64,000 bases of DNA from Karstenula rhodostoma CBS 690.94 (taxonomy: Eukaryota; Ascomycota; Dothideomycetes; Pleosporales; Didymosphaeriaceae). The DNA lies in the NCBI GenBank assembly GCA_010093485.1, contig MU001496.1, positions 524,685-588,684 on the forward strand, given 5' to 3'. Positions 23,646 through 34,824 of the stretch are shown here, piece by piece. Under the pieces are notes generated by a model. That model was not told the DNA's origin. It did no database searches and saw nothing but the letters and a program-made list of their open reading frames with translations. The position numbers and the translations under genes are program-made. Numbering within the stretch: the stretch's first letter is position 1; each line of letters starts with the position of its first letter.

Positions 23646-24332
23646 GATGGTGGAAATGGAGATGGATGGGTTGGTGTGGTGGAGTGGAGTGTGGATATGG
23701 GCGTTTAGGCTGGTTTTGCAAGCAAGCAGAATTGCACATGCGCATGAGTTGATAGCTTGAACATTGAATCGAGCTTAGAGACGGATCGCATGCTTGGGAG
23801 TTGCGGTGCTATGGGTAGGTTATGTGATGCGAGGAGGGGGGGGTTTCTGCGCTCTACTGTCTGTTCGACAAATGGATTACGATGGGCGAGCGAGTCACAG
23901 TTATATGAAAGGTACGAAACATTACAAAGCATGGGCGCGTTGGGCTCACACAAACACCTGCGTAGATAATATATCGTACATAATCTAGCTGAAGGGGTCT
24001 TCAAGCCAGCTTATCCAATTGGGTGGTGCGGGGGCTGTGTCTGGACCTGGAGCGAGGTTCGCTTGGGGCGGCGCGCGAGTGTTAGCGCGAAAGGGTATAA
24101 GATGTGCAGGTTACTGTATTGTATTGTATGTGTCGACTACTTGAGTGTTTTTTTCGACTTGTTCTGGGATCCGAGTTCAAAAAGAGCTGGTTTGGAAATT
24201 CGAATTCGGGGTGATTGATAGATTGAAGGAAGGAAGGCAAGTCTAGATTCTCGTGCAAAGAGCGGGTTTGAGGGGTGAGAGTTTGGTTCTACGAAAAAGG
24301 AAGAGAGAGAAGAGGTGCAGGGAAGGGAAGGG
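23646..24332. other. Intergenic, no gene seen
   Basis: Short frames only. The right end is purine-rich (GGAAGAGAGAGAAGAGG near 24299) just before the ankyrin gene start. Confidence 0.5.
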
Positions 24333-27266
24333 ATGGAGCTGAAAGCGCAGGAAACGCGGAGCGGGGGAGGAGTGGTTGGGGACACACAAGACGAAGACGG
24401 TGTATACGCCGTGCATCTCCCCTGCCGAAACCGCGATATCGCGCATCCGCCAGAAACAACCACGAACTCAGTAGACGTAGACGCAGACATAGACCTAGAG
24501 CCCCGTCAGTACCGCATCCCAAGTCCACCTCCAAACCCCACCCTCTTCGAAGCCGCCCGGACAAACGACATCGCCACCCTCACCGCCCTGCTCGCCCTCG
24601 GCCTCCCCACAGAAATCGAAACAAAAGACGCCTTCTCCCCCCTAACCATCGCCATCGTGGAATCCCACGTCCCCGCCACACGCCTCCTCCTCCAGCGCGG
24701 TGCAGATCCAAACCACCGCGCCCAGCGCCGTCACCCCCTTGTGCACGCCGCGCTGGCGCACGCGCATGGCCCAGAGCTCATGGCGCTGCTGCTGGAGCAC
24801 GGGGCGGTGGCGAGTAGTGTCTCTGGGCCGGAGGGGAGGAACGCGCTGCACTGGGCTGCGGGTGGTGGGAAGACGGAGTCTGTGGCGTTTCTGGCCGCGC
24901 AGGCGGGCGTGGATATCGAGGCGCGGTGCGCGGAGGGCCACACGGCGATGACGCTTGCGGCGGAGGGTGGGCACGAGGGCGTTGTGCGAGCGCTGTGGGC
25001 GGCTGGGGCGGATGTGAGCGCGAAGAGTGGGAATGGGGGGACGGCGCTGCATTGGGCGAGTGTGGACGGGGATGTGGGGATTGTGAAGTTTTTGGTCGGG
25101 AAGGGTGTTGGGCTTGAGGGGAGGGACGTGTGTGGGAGCAGTGAGTTGATAACATCTGGATACGCAGGATAGGATGTATGTGCTGACCTGTTGGTAGCTG
25201 CGCTGGCGATGGCGAGTCACTTCGGGCACGCGGAGGTCGTCGAGGTGCTGATTGCTGCTGGGGCGGATGTTAATGTGAGGAGCGACGACCCGAAGGGTTG
25301 CACGCCGCTTATGTTTGCTGCGTGTGCGGACAAAGCGGAAGTGACCAAGACGCTGATTGCCCACGGCGCAGACCTACACGCCCTCGCTGCGGATGGCAAC
25401 AGTACGCTCGATGTGGCCCTAAGGCATCGATGTCCGGAGGCTGTGGACGTCCTGCTTGAAGCGATTGGGGGCGAGGGATACCCGAAAGAGAGCGTAGCAG
25501 TGCAGTTTGCCATGGCTAGAGAGCGCGCAACCATCAAAGCGTTGATGGCCACTGCTTCAGTCATGCATTCACATATGGAGGCGCAGGTTGAGTATGCCTG
25601 GATTGGCTGGGTGCTGAAGCAGGGCGGAGACCTGGTGAAGCCGCTGGCCATGACGAAGATGCTGAATGCTGCAGTGCAAGAGCATGATGTCGGCATGGTG
25701 CAGGTTCTGGTTAGTCACGGCTGTGATGTGAACCGCAGGGTGGTTACTTCGACGACGCCATTGGGATTTGCGGTGACCCACCGCCACCTCGATACCGTGC
25801 AACTCCTGCTCGAAGCTGGGGCTGATCCAAATCAACCCATACGCGAGTTGGGGAAGTGCGGAGGACGCTTTATGACACCCTTTGAGCATGCGGTCCGCAA
25901 TATGCGAGAGAAGATCGATGAGCAGATAGTCAATTCACTGCTCAACTCTGGTCGCTGCCGCATCAACCAGGAAGCCGGCCCGAACGCGACGGCATTCTCT
26001 TTCGTACTCAAACAAGTCGACGACCCCAGCGCCAGGAAAGCTGCGATTGATCTTGCCGAACGGATAGTTCTGTCGATCCAAAACGTGGACGGAGACCGCG
26101 ACGACAATGGATTCACGCTCCTCCACATAGCGACGCAGCACCGGAATCTCTGGATGGTCGACCTTTTGCTTGATCGCGGTGCAGACATCGAGGACGCCTC
26201 CTACGACGGAACGACGCCATTCCTTTTAGCATGTCAAGGCGGCTTGGGTTTTGCTATGCTGCTGGTACAACGAGGAGCCAATCCTAAAGTGAAGGTTGAG
26301 AAATTGCACGCCAGCGCTCTGCATGTGATGGCTAGCCAAGGCCAAGGGTCTTTCACTCCCTTAATCGAGTTGGGGTTAGACATCAACGAGCAGACAGTGA
26401 AAGGCTATACGCCTCTCGCGTGTGCGCTGAACAGAGGGCACGAAGCTGTTGCGCTTATGCTGATGGAGAACGGCGCGCACGTAGATTGGAAGACCGACGA
26501 GAACCACACCGCCTTACATTTCGCCGCCCGCTACGGGATGAACCTTGCGGTAGAGAGAATCTTGGAACATGACGTCGACGTCAACGCTGTGGATACAAGG
26601 GGTTGGATCAGCCTGCACGAAGCTTGTGCGACTGGCAACACGGCTGTCGTTGCTCAACTCCTGGACGCAGGTGCCGATATCGAGCGCCCTCTTCCCAATG
26701 GTGATCGGCCTCTCCACTGTGCTCTTGTCAATGGAAGGGAGAACACCGCGCTCTTGTTGCTCGAGCGAGGAGCCGACTTCACAGTAATTGCGTCAATGAA
26801 GCGGACACCGTTACACATGGCCGCCGACTACGGTCTTCCACGCGCGGCAGATACCTTGCTCAGGTTAACCAATTGCTCCACGATCGCGGCCGTAGACGAA
26901 AAGACTTGGACGCCCCTCTGCTGTACGCGTAGCCTTGCAATCATGGAGTTGCTGATCAAGGCAGGAGCCGATGTGAACTATGCCGATGAGAAGGGATGGA
27001 CGCCACTCCATCTGGCCGTGCACGAAGGCGACACGGAAGCGGCTCTGGAACTAATATTAGCTGGCGCTGATTTGGAGGCCAGAACGAAAAATGACGGTTT
27101 GACGGTTAGAGAACGGGCAGTCGATCTGTGGAGCTGGAGTAAAAGCGGACCAGTGATCCGGCCACGGTTGCTGCAAATGGCTGCGGATCGGCGAAAAGAG
27201 AGCCAGCGACACGAAGAACATGAGACTTTGGGAGGACCCTATCAAATCGTTAGAAGAAGCGATTGA
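24333..27266 (+). CDS. Ankyrin-repeat protein
   Basis: Two exons (24333-25140 and 25198-27266) give about 958 aa. The start is the ATG at 24333, since the frame upstream offers only a GTG. After a short disordered N-terminus, repeats begin near residue 75 (PTLFEAARTNDIATLTALL) and run almost to the end. Good copies read GNGGTALHWASVDGDVGIVK, DGTTPFLLACQGGLGFAMLL and KGWTPLHLAVHEGDTEAALE. I count roughly twenty units, some degenerate. No NACHT, F-box, membrane or catalytic domain is visible, so it is a pure repeat scaffold with unknown partner. Such proteins are numerous and fast-changing in ascomycetes. The intron lies inside a repeat. Confidence 0.9.
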
Positions 27267-30200
27267 GGATCGATTCTCCAGTTGGTCGTAGTGATTCGGG
27301 TGGTGAGGTCTTCGTGCTTTTATTGGATAGACAAATGGTATATATTTTCTTTCCTTTGATCTCAGAACAAACCTTCAGATAATCTTGTTTAGCGATAGTC
27401 GATAATCATTCCTTAGCAATGGCGTTCGTACACTCTGTTAGCACCCATGAGACCTGAATCAATACACTGCATTCACGGGTTTGATTATGAGGCGGAAGAC
27501 GTATTCAGACATTGAGAGTGCAAGGTTCTCCATCTACATACATCCGCCCTGCGTCTTGTTGCTTTGCTGGCAGCGTCAAATGCGGCATCTTGTCGATGAG
27601 GTGGAGATGGACTTACGACGCTGCGATGAAGTAAGATAGGGTACCCTCGTTCGGCCGGGATGCCCAAGCGTCGATAGAGGTTCGAAGTTATTACAAGGAC
27701 CGACAGCAGAAAAAAACATTGGGGAAGACCGATGCGCTGGGTGTCGTTCCTGCCTCGGCTGCGAGTGCGGCGCGTTGGAGGAAGGCGAAACGGGCCGTCC
27801 GTCTCTGACGTGGTCGCATAGACACGGACTTCTCAGTTTCAACAATGCTAAAGACGAAGTAGAGAAGAGTGCAGACACCTTGCTATTACATCGTGCCTCG
27901 AACCGGCAGTGAGTGGACGGGGCGTCATAGTAAGAGTGACGTTGTCACGCTGTGCCAGAAGAGGAAGGAAGCAACCATCGCTCCCATCTCGCAGCCGCGA
28001 GGCTTGAGCTTATTTCGACGACAGCAAAATCATCGGAGCTGCCAAGGGAAATACCTCGACGGACACCGCTGTTTCATCGCATCAGATTTTTGCGTTGTTG
28101 TGGCCATTGGTGGAGTGTTTTGGGCAGGTAGCGCAGCCACCAAAACCACCAATGTCCGCGGGCACGATGAAACATCAATCGCTGGAACGCGCTGTGTGGG
28201 GTATATTGGGCGAACGCGTACTGCAGATAGCAGCATACATACGGAGAAACAATCCGCGAGATGGCGAGCAGAATGGGGCATCCTAACGAGATGATTAATT
28301 GGTGCAGCTGGCGAGGCTCAACTTGCCCCGCAATTCCTCTTCGGTTACGAAGATGTATTCAAGAGGCTTTACATTTGAAGCAATTAGAATCGAGCACTGA
28401 CTGGCAAACGATTTTGACCTAAAGGCTCGGCACGCAAAGCCTGATTGCTGATATGCTTGTTCATCAACTCGCACTAGAAGGAAACAGCCAAATCACTCGT
28501 TGCTAGCATTGAAGAGGAAAATGTGTCACAGGCATTAGACGGCCACATGCGGGGATGCAGACGTGGAGGCCGATCGCGTTCTTCTTGTGCATGAGATCAG
28601 ATGGAAACAGGTACAGTGATGTCCTGCGCTCCAATGCGCCGACCCGTACCGTCGACAAGACTTGACTTTTCGCCGGGGGTCTGATCTGTAGCGGTGTACA
28701 CGGCGCACGGAGATTGGCTAAATGGAGATTCTAGGGGGATCTTCAGCGGCTGTTATGGACGGGGAGCCGTGCGAAGGGCGAGAGGAGATGAAGACGCAGG
28801 CAGAGAGGAAGAATTCGACGCTTCGTGTTGTGTTGGGCGTGGAGGGGGTGAGTGCATCCGACACGCCTGTGCCCTCAACGTTGTGGCCAGCTGAACCAGG
28901 GTTCTGGCCCCTCGATCAAACATGAAGAATCTGAAGTGAGATACAGTTGAGCTCCGGGGCTTGCCCCTTTTCACGTGAGCCTCGCAGGGTACATGGCGCT
29001 AGACCAGCCAAAGGCATCGGCCAAGGTTTATGAACATCCGCGTCCGTGGGTTGCTCAGGCATCTCGATTGGGCAAGGCGGGCTCACGATGGTCAATCAAT
29101 GGTTCTGCAACCATGGCGTGCGTGTGACCAGCTTCACCAGCAACGGCGTGCTACGCGGCTTGACAAAGAGGTCTGCACCCGCCACGCGTGCGTGCAACGC
29201 CGTGGCGCTCACGTCGCAAGGGTTGAAACTGTGTGGGCGGAAATATGGCCGGTAATGCTCCGTAGGCGTCAGCTAGACCAGACGGAGGCCGCTCTCGTGA
29301 TGGCGGGCAGTTTGGCACGACGGGACCCTTGTTCGTGCCAAGCTGGGCGTGCAAGGGTCTCGAGCCCTAAACGGGGATCGGCACCCACCAAAGCCCGCAA
29401 TTCGCCGCCGAGGCTGCGCTAGCGCCGTCTGATCGTGCCTAGCAGAGCGCTGGGGCCGCCTGACATGGTCGACGACGAGGCAGGCTGGAGTTGTGCAAAG
29501 GCTGGCGATGGTTGGGATAAATAAGTCTGGTGTTGCACGCCGCCAGCAGAGCCCGTCGCAGAGAAGGGAGGCTGTCGGCGCGGGCTGGCGTCGTCGGAGG
29601 GAGAGAGAGAGGCAGGCAGCGTGCCCCTCGCGGCCCTGAGCTGCAAGATACAGAGATGCTGGGCCCAGCCAGCCAGAGTACGTGTGGGATGGCGAGGGTT
29701 TCTGCAGAATGATACAATGTGCTGCGGGCGCTGAGGGGAGGTCAGCCGATCAAGTGCAGCGAGATGCGAGCCAGCATCATCAGCACCCAGCCGCCATGGA
29801 TGCAGGCCGCGTCTTGCTCTGGTCTTGTCTTGTCGTGCCCGCCGCCGCTGCCGTCACCCAGGCCGCAGCGCAGGTCAACACTCAACAGAGAGTCAACGAG
29901 CAGTGAGCACCCGCGGTGAAGGGCGCAATCTAGTACCAGAGGCCGCTATGCATGTTTCAGCGGGCCCGCGCAGTGCATAACGCTGTTGAGTCGCGTTCAT
30001 TCGACGGCGCGAGGGCCAGGCGTGATACAGCGAGCGGGTCTGCGGCGGCTGCAATGGACGTGCTGCGAAAGACAAATTTCGGAACATCCCTGCAACGCCC
30101 CTAGCAACCAACCCTCGCACCTTAAAACTCTCCCAGCCCTTTCGTGGCGTGCTGTTCCTTCCTCATTCTCTACTCCCACGTTTGCTCGCCTCACCTTCGA

Positions 30201-30367
30201 GCCTTCGCCGCCGAAGCTGCCACCTGCCGGCACAGAGCAATCTTCTTTCCGTATACCTTTGTAATTCACCCGAGCTTGTCTCACCCCCACGTCCTTGCCC
30301 ACTTCACCTCGCGTGCTTCCGTCGCCCTATACCCTCACTCCTCCAGCAACGCGCCGATTCTGCAAAC
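27267..30367. other. Gene-free 3.1-kb interval
   Basis: No supported coding region, tRNA or transposon signal. The frames are short and overlap on both strands. The last 250 bp are strongly C/T-rich (CTCACCCCCACGTCCTTGCC around 30281), typical of the leader of a well-expressed fungal gene, and belong to the PH_6 gene. Confidence 0.5.
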
Positions 30368-32569
30368 ATGTCCGCCGCCGTCCAGCACCCGCTCGCTGAG
30401 CCCCAGCAGTCTGCTCCCCTCCAGGAGGCCAGCGCTTCTGAGATTGCCGCCTCCACCGCTGCCCCTGCGACCGAGGAGAAGCCCACCGAGGCCGCTGCGC
30501 CCGTAGAGGAGACCCCCGCGACTGAGGGCGAGCTTGCTGCCGCTGCTCCTATCGAGGATAAGAAGGAGGAGAAGCCCGTTGAGCCCATTTACAGCGGTGC
30601 TCTCGGCTACAAGGCCCCTGGTCTCAAGAAGTTGGTCTAATAGCGCTGACATTGTGGCACGGTAGCTGACATCTCACAGCGCGTTCCGCTTCGCCAAGAA
30701 GTACTTCTGGTTCGGCGAAGAGGAGGCCGTTCCGGTGTCCAGCTTGAGCACTTACCTTCGCGGCGAGAAGGCCGACGTTGCGCACCCCACTGCCGCCTGG
30801 TCCAGCGTCACCGGCAAGGGACTGCTCTTCTTCGTCAAGCACGCCGACGAGAAGGCCTCCCCCGCTGGTGCCTTGAAGCTGGTATGCATTCTGACAGCCA
30901 TTTTACGGTCACCAACTAACAGACGAAGGCCGATGCTACGGAGCTCGCCAAGGACGGATCTGTCGCGTTCCATTTCAAGCTCCACGGCGGCAAGCACACT
31001 TTCGAGGCCCAGACTGCCGCTGAGCGCAATGGCTGGTTCGTCGCCTTTGAGAAGGCAATCGAGGAGGCGAAGGCGTCCAAGGACACAATCGTTGCCAATG
31101 AGTCCTACAAGGAGGAGCTCTCCAAGCTCAGTAAGTTTTTCAAATGAATTTCTCCGACCTGAATCTCGACGCGTCGCATCGCGTCGCGACATGAAAGGGT
31201 CGCATTCGCTTCTTCCCGCACTGCAGACGCACTAACACGGCCCACAGGCAAGCCCGCTACGCTAGCCCCACCCGTGGCCACTGGCTCCACCCCCAAGAAG
31301 AGCACTGAAGTCACGCCCAAGCCTGTGGAAGGTGAGGCTTCCACCGCTGCTGTTGCTGAGGAGACTGCTGCTCCTGCCCGCCCCGGATCTTCCTCTTCCA
31401 GCTCCTCTGACGAGGAGAAGAGGCGCAAGAAGGCCGCCAAGAGCAAGAGCCGCTCCGTTTCCCGCGGAAAGCGTGCCTCTATCTTCGGTGGTCTGCTTGG
31501 AAAGAAGGACAAGGCCGAGGAGAAGGTCGAAGAGAAGAAGGAGAAGTCTGAGGAGAAGAAAGCCGAAGAGGCTACTCCTGCTGTTGCTGAGCCTACCACC
31601 GAGGGTGAGTTCCCTCCAGTCATCGCGCAGTCAAAGCTAACTTGGACAGGCTCCGCCGCTGCTCCCGTGACTGCTCCCGTCATCATCTCCGAGATACCCC
31701 CTGTTGGAGAGACGAAGACCGAGGAGACTGCTCCCGTCGTTCCCGTCGAAGAGAAGCCCAAGCCCACCAAGCGTGGTTCCGTGTTTGGCAACTTCGTGGA
31801 GAAGTTGAAGAGCCCTACCCACGAGAAGAAGGAGGCTGATCTCGTTCCCGCTGTCCCCGCCAAAGAGTCTGAGGCTGCTGCCGAAGCCCCCAAGGCCGAC
31901 GAGCTCGCGACTACTGAGACTGCTCCCGTCCTTCCTCCGGTTGCTCCTGTTGAGGCCGCTCCTCTTGAGGGCACCACCGAGGCCTTGAAGGTTGAGGAGC
32001 CCAAGGAGACGAAGCCTGCTGCCACCACTCCCCACAAGGAGAGCAAGTCGTTCTCTTTCGGCAAGTTCCTCGGCAACAAGGAGAAGGCCAAATCTCCGGC
32101 CACCGAGAAGGTCCCCGAACTCCACAAGACTGAGGACGCCCCTAAGATCGAGGAGACCACACCCGCGGTTGAGCACACCACGGAGGAGGCCGCTGTTGCT
32201 GAGCCTACCACCGAGGCTGCTACCACCGCCCCTACCACCAAGGAGAAGAAGCGTGGCTCCATCTTCGGTGCCCTCGGCAGCAAGAAGGAGGGCGAGGGCA
32301 AGGGCGGCTTCGGCGGTCTGTTCCGCGCCGCTAGCAAGGCTGGCAAGCCCAAGAAGGAGAAGGAGACCAACCCTCCCGCGAAGGTCGAGGAGGCCACCGA
32401 GCCCAAGGAGGAGAAGACTGAAGTCGCTCCCATCGCCGACGAGACCAAGGCCCCCACCGATGTCCCTGCTGCCGCTGCCACCGAGCCCGCCACCACTGGC
32501 GATGCCACGGAGGCTGTCGCAGTAGGGCAGGACTCCAAAAGCACGCCGCAGGTCTCTGCCACTGCATAA
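30368..32569 (+). CDS. PH-domain (PH_6) protein, Meu6-like, with repeated RxSIFG motifs
   Basis: Five exons (30368-30630, 30680-30881, 30923-31130, 31248-31604, 31650-32569) give about 649 aa. An Ala/Glu/Pro-rich start leads into a fungal pleckstrin-homology domain at about residues 80-205 (AFRFAKKYFWFGEEEAVPV, VAFHFKLHGGKHTFEAQTAA). The rest is an acidic/lysine-rich, low-complexity tail. Short hydrophobic motifs recur in it: KRASIFGGLLGKK, KRGSVFGNFVEKLK, KSFSFGKFLGNKEK and KRGSIFGALGSKK. The fold fits the family that includes S. pombe Meu6; its role is poorly known and lipid binding is only possible. The donor at 30631 (GTTGGT) is chosen because it alone keeps frame with the 30679 acceptor. 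Intron 31605-31649 is 45 nt with no stop, so read-through would also be open. The 495-codon frame on the opposite strand is a composition artefact. Confidence 0.85.
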
Positions 32570-33633
32570 AGTATGGTGGGAAGATCCCTCATACGTCCAC
32601 GACAGCCATGATGGAATGACGGAAAAGCAAGTCAAGCGCTCCTCGCTTGTTTGACCGCACGCCTCCCCCAAAATACCCCCCGGATTTCACCTCGGTGCCA
32701 GCCTGGGACCACACTCACCCTGCACGTTTCTTTTCCTATATACCCGGCTCGCGTTCGACCAACTCCAGTTCGCTCGTTCTCGTTGTGGAACAAGATCTGC
32801 CTACGGCATTGACATGTTTGGTGGGAAGGAGCATGTGTGTTGCCTATGCGGTGCTTATCTTATGTCCATGACTTTTTGTCTAGATTGATACCACTCTGCA
32901 CTTATTTTCTCTCCTTATTTGATACCATTGTCTGTTTGGTTCTGGCTGTCGTTTACTATGGTCGTTTGTCGCGCAATACCCCTGATACCCTGCGTGCAGT
33001 CTTATGCGGCGAGCACGAGCGGCCACTAGGGCACCCTGCACCTAATAATCTCTAATAGAAAATGCACGCGTTTTTGTTGCAAATGAAGCATTTTCACATG
33101 GTGCGTTGTTTTTGCGAAGTGCATGCATCATGGTCTGTAAACCCGAAGAGAGATCAGGTGGTGCAGGTAACAGTAGTGGACGGCGACCCAGTGAGTGAGT
33201 GAGTGGGGCGGCGCGTCCTCTCCGCGTCCTCTCCAATCGAGTGGCGCGACGTTGCGTGACGAGAAGTCAAATACGCTGTCTGCTGGTCATGACTTGCTCG
33301 CCGGTGCATTAGCGGGCGTCTGGATCGAGGACCAGAGTCTGCAGTGGCTGCTCGTGTGAGAGGGCCCAAGAGGGGTGCGGCTTCCTGCTCTGGTAATAAC
33401 CTGGTCGCGCCTGCCGTTCGTATCTCGAAACCTGTATTCAAAAGCTGTACCTTCCCCGCAGCCGCTGCACAGCCTCGCCTCTTCTTCCTCACGCTCTTCG
33501 AGTGCCATCGCTATTCTTGCATTTGCGCCCGCGCTCGCTCCTACATCGCTTCTAATGTGTATTCATTGGCCGTAACAGAGCCTTTCGTTTGTGCCGTGTA
33601 CGCGCATCATTTGGTGCACGAGGAAGTGGAATC
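32570..33633. other. Intergenic, no gene seen
   Basis: Holds the 3' flank of the PH_6 gene and a C/T-rich leader before the UBTD-like start codon. No other feature is supported. Confidence 0.5.
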
Positions 33634-34824
33634 ATGGTGAGTCAGCTCCGCCGCCTCGGTCTGTCGTATGGTGCATGGGTGTCTTGCACTGCGAGACGTT
33701 TCCATGACAAGAGCGTGGAATGACGCAGGAGCGCGAGAGGACCTGCTTGAACACACCCCTTGCTCCCAAGACACCGACGAGTTCAGGGCCAGACGTAGTC
33801 GCGCGCATGTGCTTGTGCTACCATAGCACGCAGTCCAGCGCACGCGTCTCTGCAACCTTTGGCTAACACTCGCATAGGGTTGCTGTCTTTCCCGCCCCGA
33901 CAGAGGCGACGCGCTCGCCAACCAACCCAGCGCTTCTCAGCGCAACATAAATAACCCCACCCCGCCCAATGCCTCCGCTGCGACTTTGCCTCGGGGGGGC
34001 TCGACTTCGCAACCTGTTGCTGAGAACAGGCCGAACATACCCATAAAACCCATCGACCCAGCGCATCGCTCAAAGCTGCCTAAGACGCTCGCTTCGCCCA
34101 CCGTAGGTAGTCACAGAACCCATGTCCCGCCGCGCAGCCAAAGTATGAGCGGACAATGGACCCGCCAACGACTAGAGAAAGAGAGGAACGACTGGTGGGA
34201 TACGCGCACAACAGGATCCTCCGAGATATGGGCTGCATTGCGGAGCATGGTGCAGTCTCTGCAAGCTGGCGACGTAAGGGAAGCTCAGGTGCTCCTAGAT
34301 GCGACCGAGTGCACCTGTCCGAATGGCATGCTGTGGCGGGGGATATTTGACAACCGCGGCGAATGGTACAAGGTGTCTGAATGGGTCGTAATTGAGCCCG
34401 ATGGCCTCGTGGAAGAGGAGGATCTCAAAGATGAGGCTGGCAGTGTTGGCGAGGAGGACGACAAAGAGGTGGAAGTTGAGGAACTAGGGGAAGAGGTTAA
34501 AGTCGTGTGCAGACTGAGCTCCACCGGAAAGGACTACAGGATCGACATTAGAAAGGGAGAACGTGTAGGGAGTCTGGTCACGAAGCTGAAAGCTAAGGCT
34601 GGGGTAAGTCCATCGATCCTACCCTACGAGCAGGCGAAGAGCGCGAGAGCTCAAAGAAGAGAGCCAAATGCAACTCGAGCTGACTATGTGCGCAGTTAAG
34701 CCCCTTTATGACCATCCGTGTCGTCTACGGCGGCAAGATCATCGATGAAGATCAACCTCTTGAATCGCATCCCTTCTGGAACTACGACGCTAAACACGTA
34801 CTTGTCGCAATGGTGTTTGAGTAG
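33634..34824 (+). CDS. UBTD1/2-like (DC-UbP) ubiquitin-domain protein
   Basis: Three exons: 33634-33636 (the ATG alone), 33878-34603 and 34696-34824, about 285 aa. Intron 1 is 241 nt with GTGAGT, a GGCTAACACT branch and TAG. Splicing gives MGCCLSRPDRGD, a myristoylation/palmitoylation-type start as expected for UBTD proteins. The N-terminal binding domain spans about residues 85-175 (QWTRQRLEKERNDWWDTRTT, SEIWAALRSMVQSLQAGDVR, WYKVSEWVV). A ubiquitin-like domain follows (DYRIDIRKGERVGSLVTKLK, MTIRVVYGGKIIDEDQPL, WNYDAKHVLVAMVFE). Human UBTD1/2 bind ubiquitin-conjugating enzymes, so a role in ubiquitin signalling at membranes is likely. The TAG at 34822-34824 is followed in frame by 590 open codons; see the next entry. 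Confidence 0.85.

Noticed and set aside
30635..30661. Donor GTCTAA at 30635 for PH_6 intron 1
   Set aside because: With the 30679 acceptor it breaks frame; the GTTGGT donor at 30631 gives GLKNAFRFAKKYFWF.
31105..32592. 495-codon open frame on the minus strand over the PH_6 gene
   Set aside because: Ser/Ala/Val-rich mirror of the Glu/Lys/Ala-rich coding strand; the + strand has the PH domain and splice signals.
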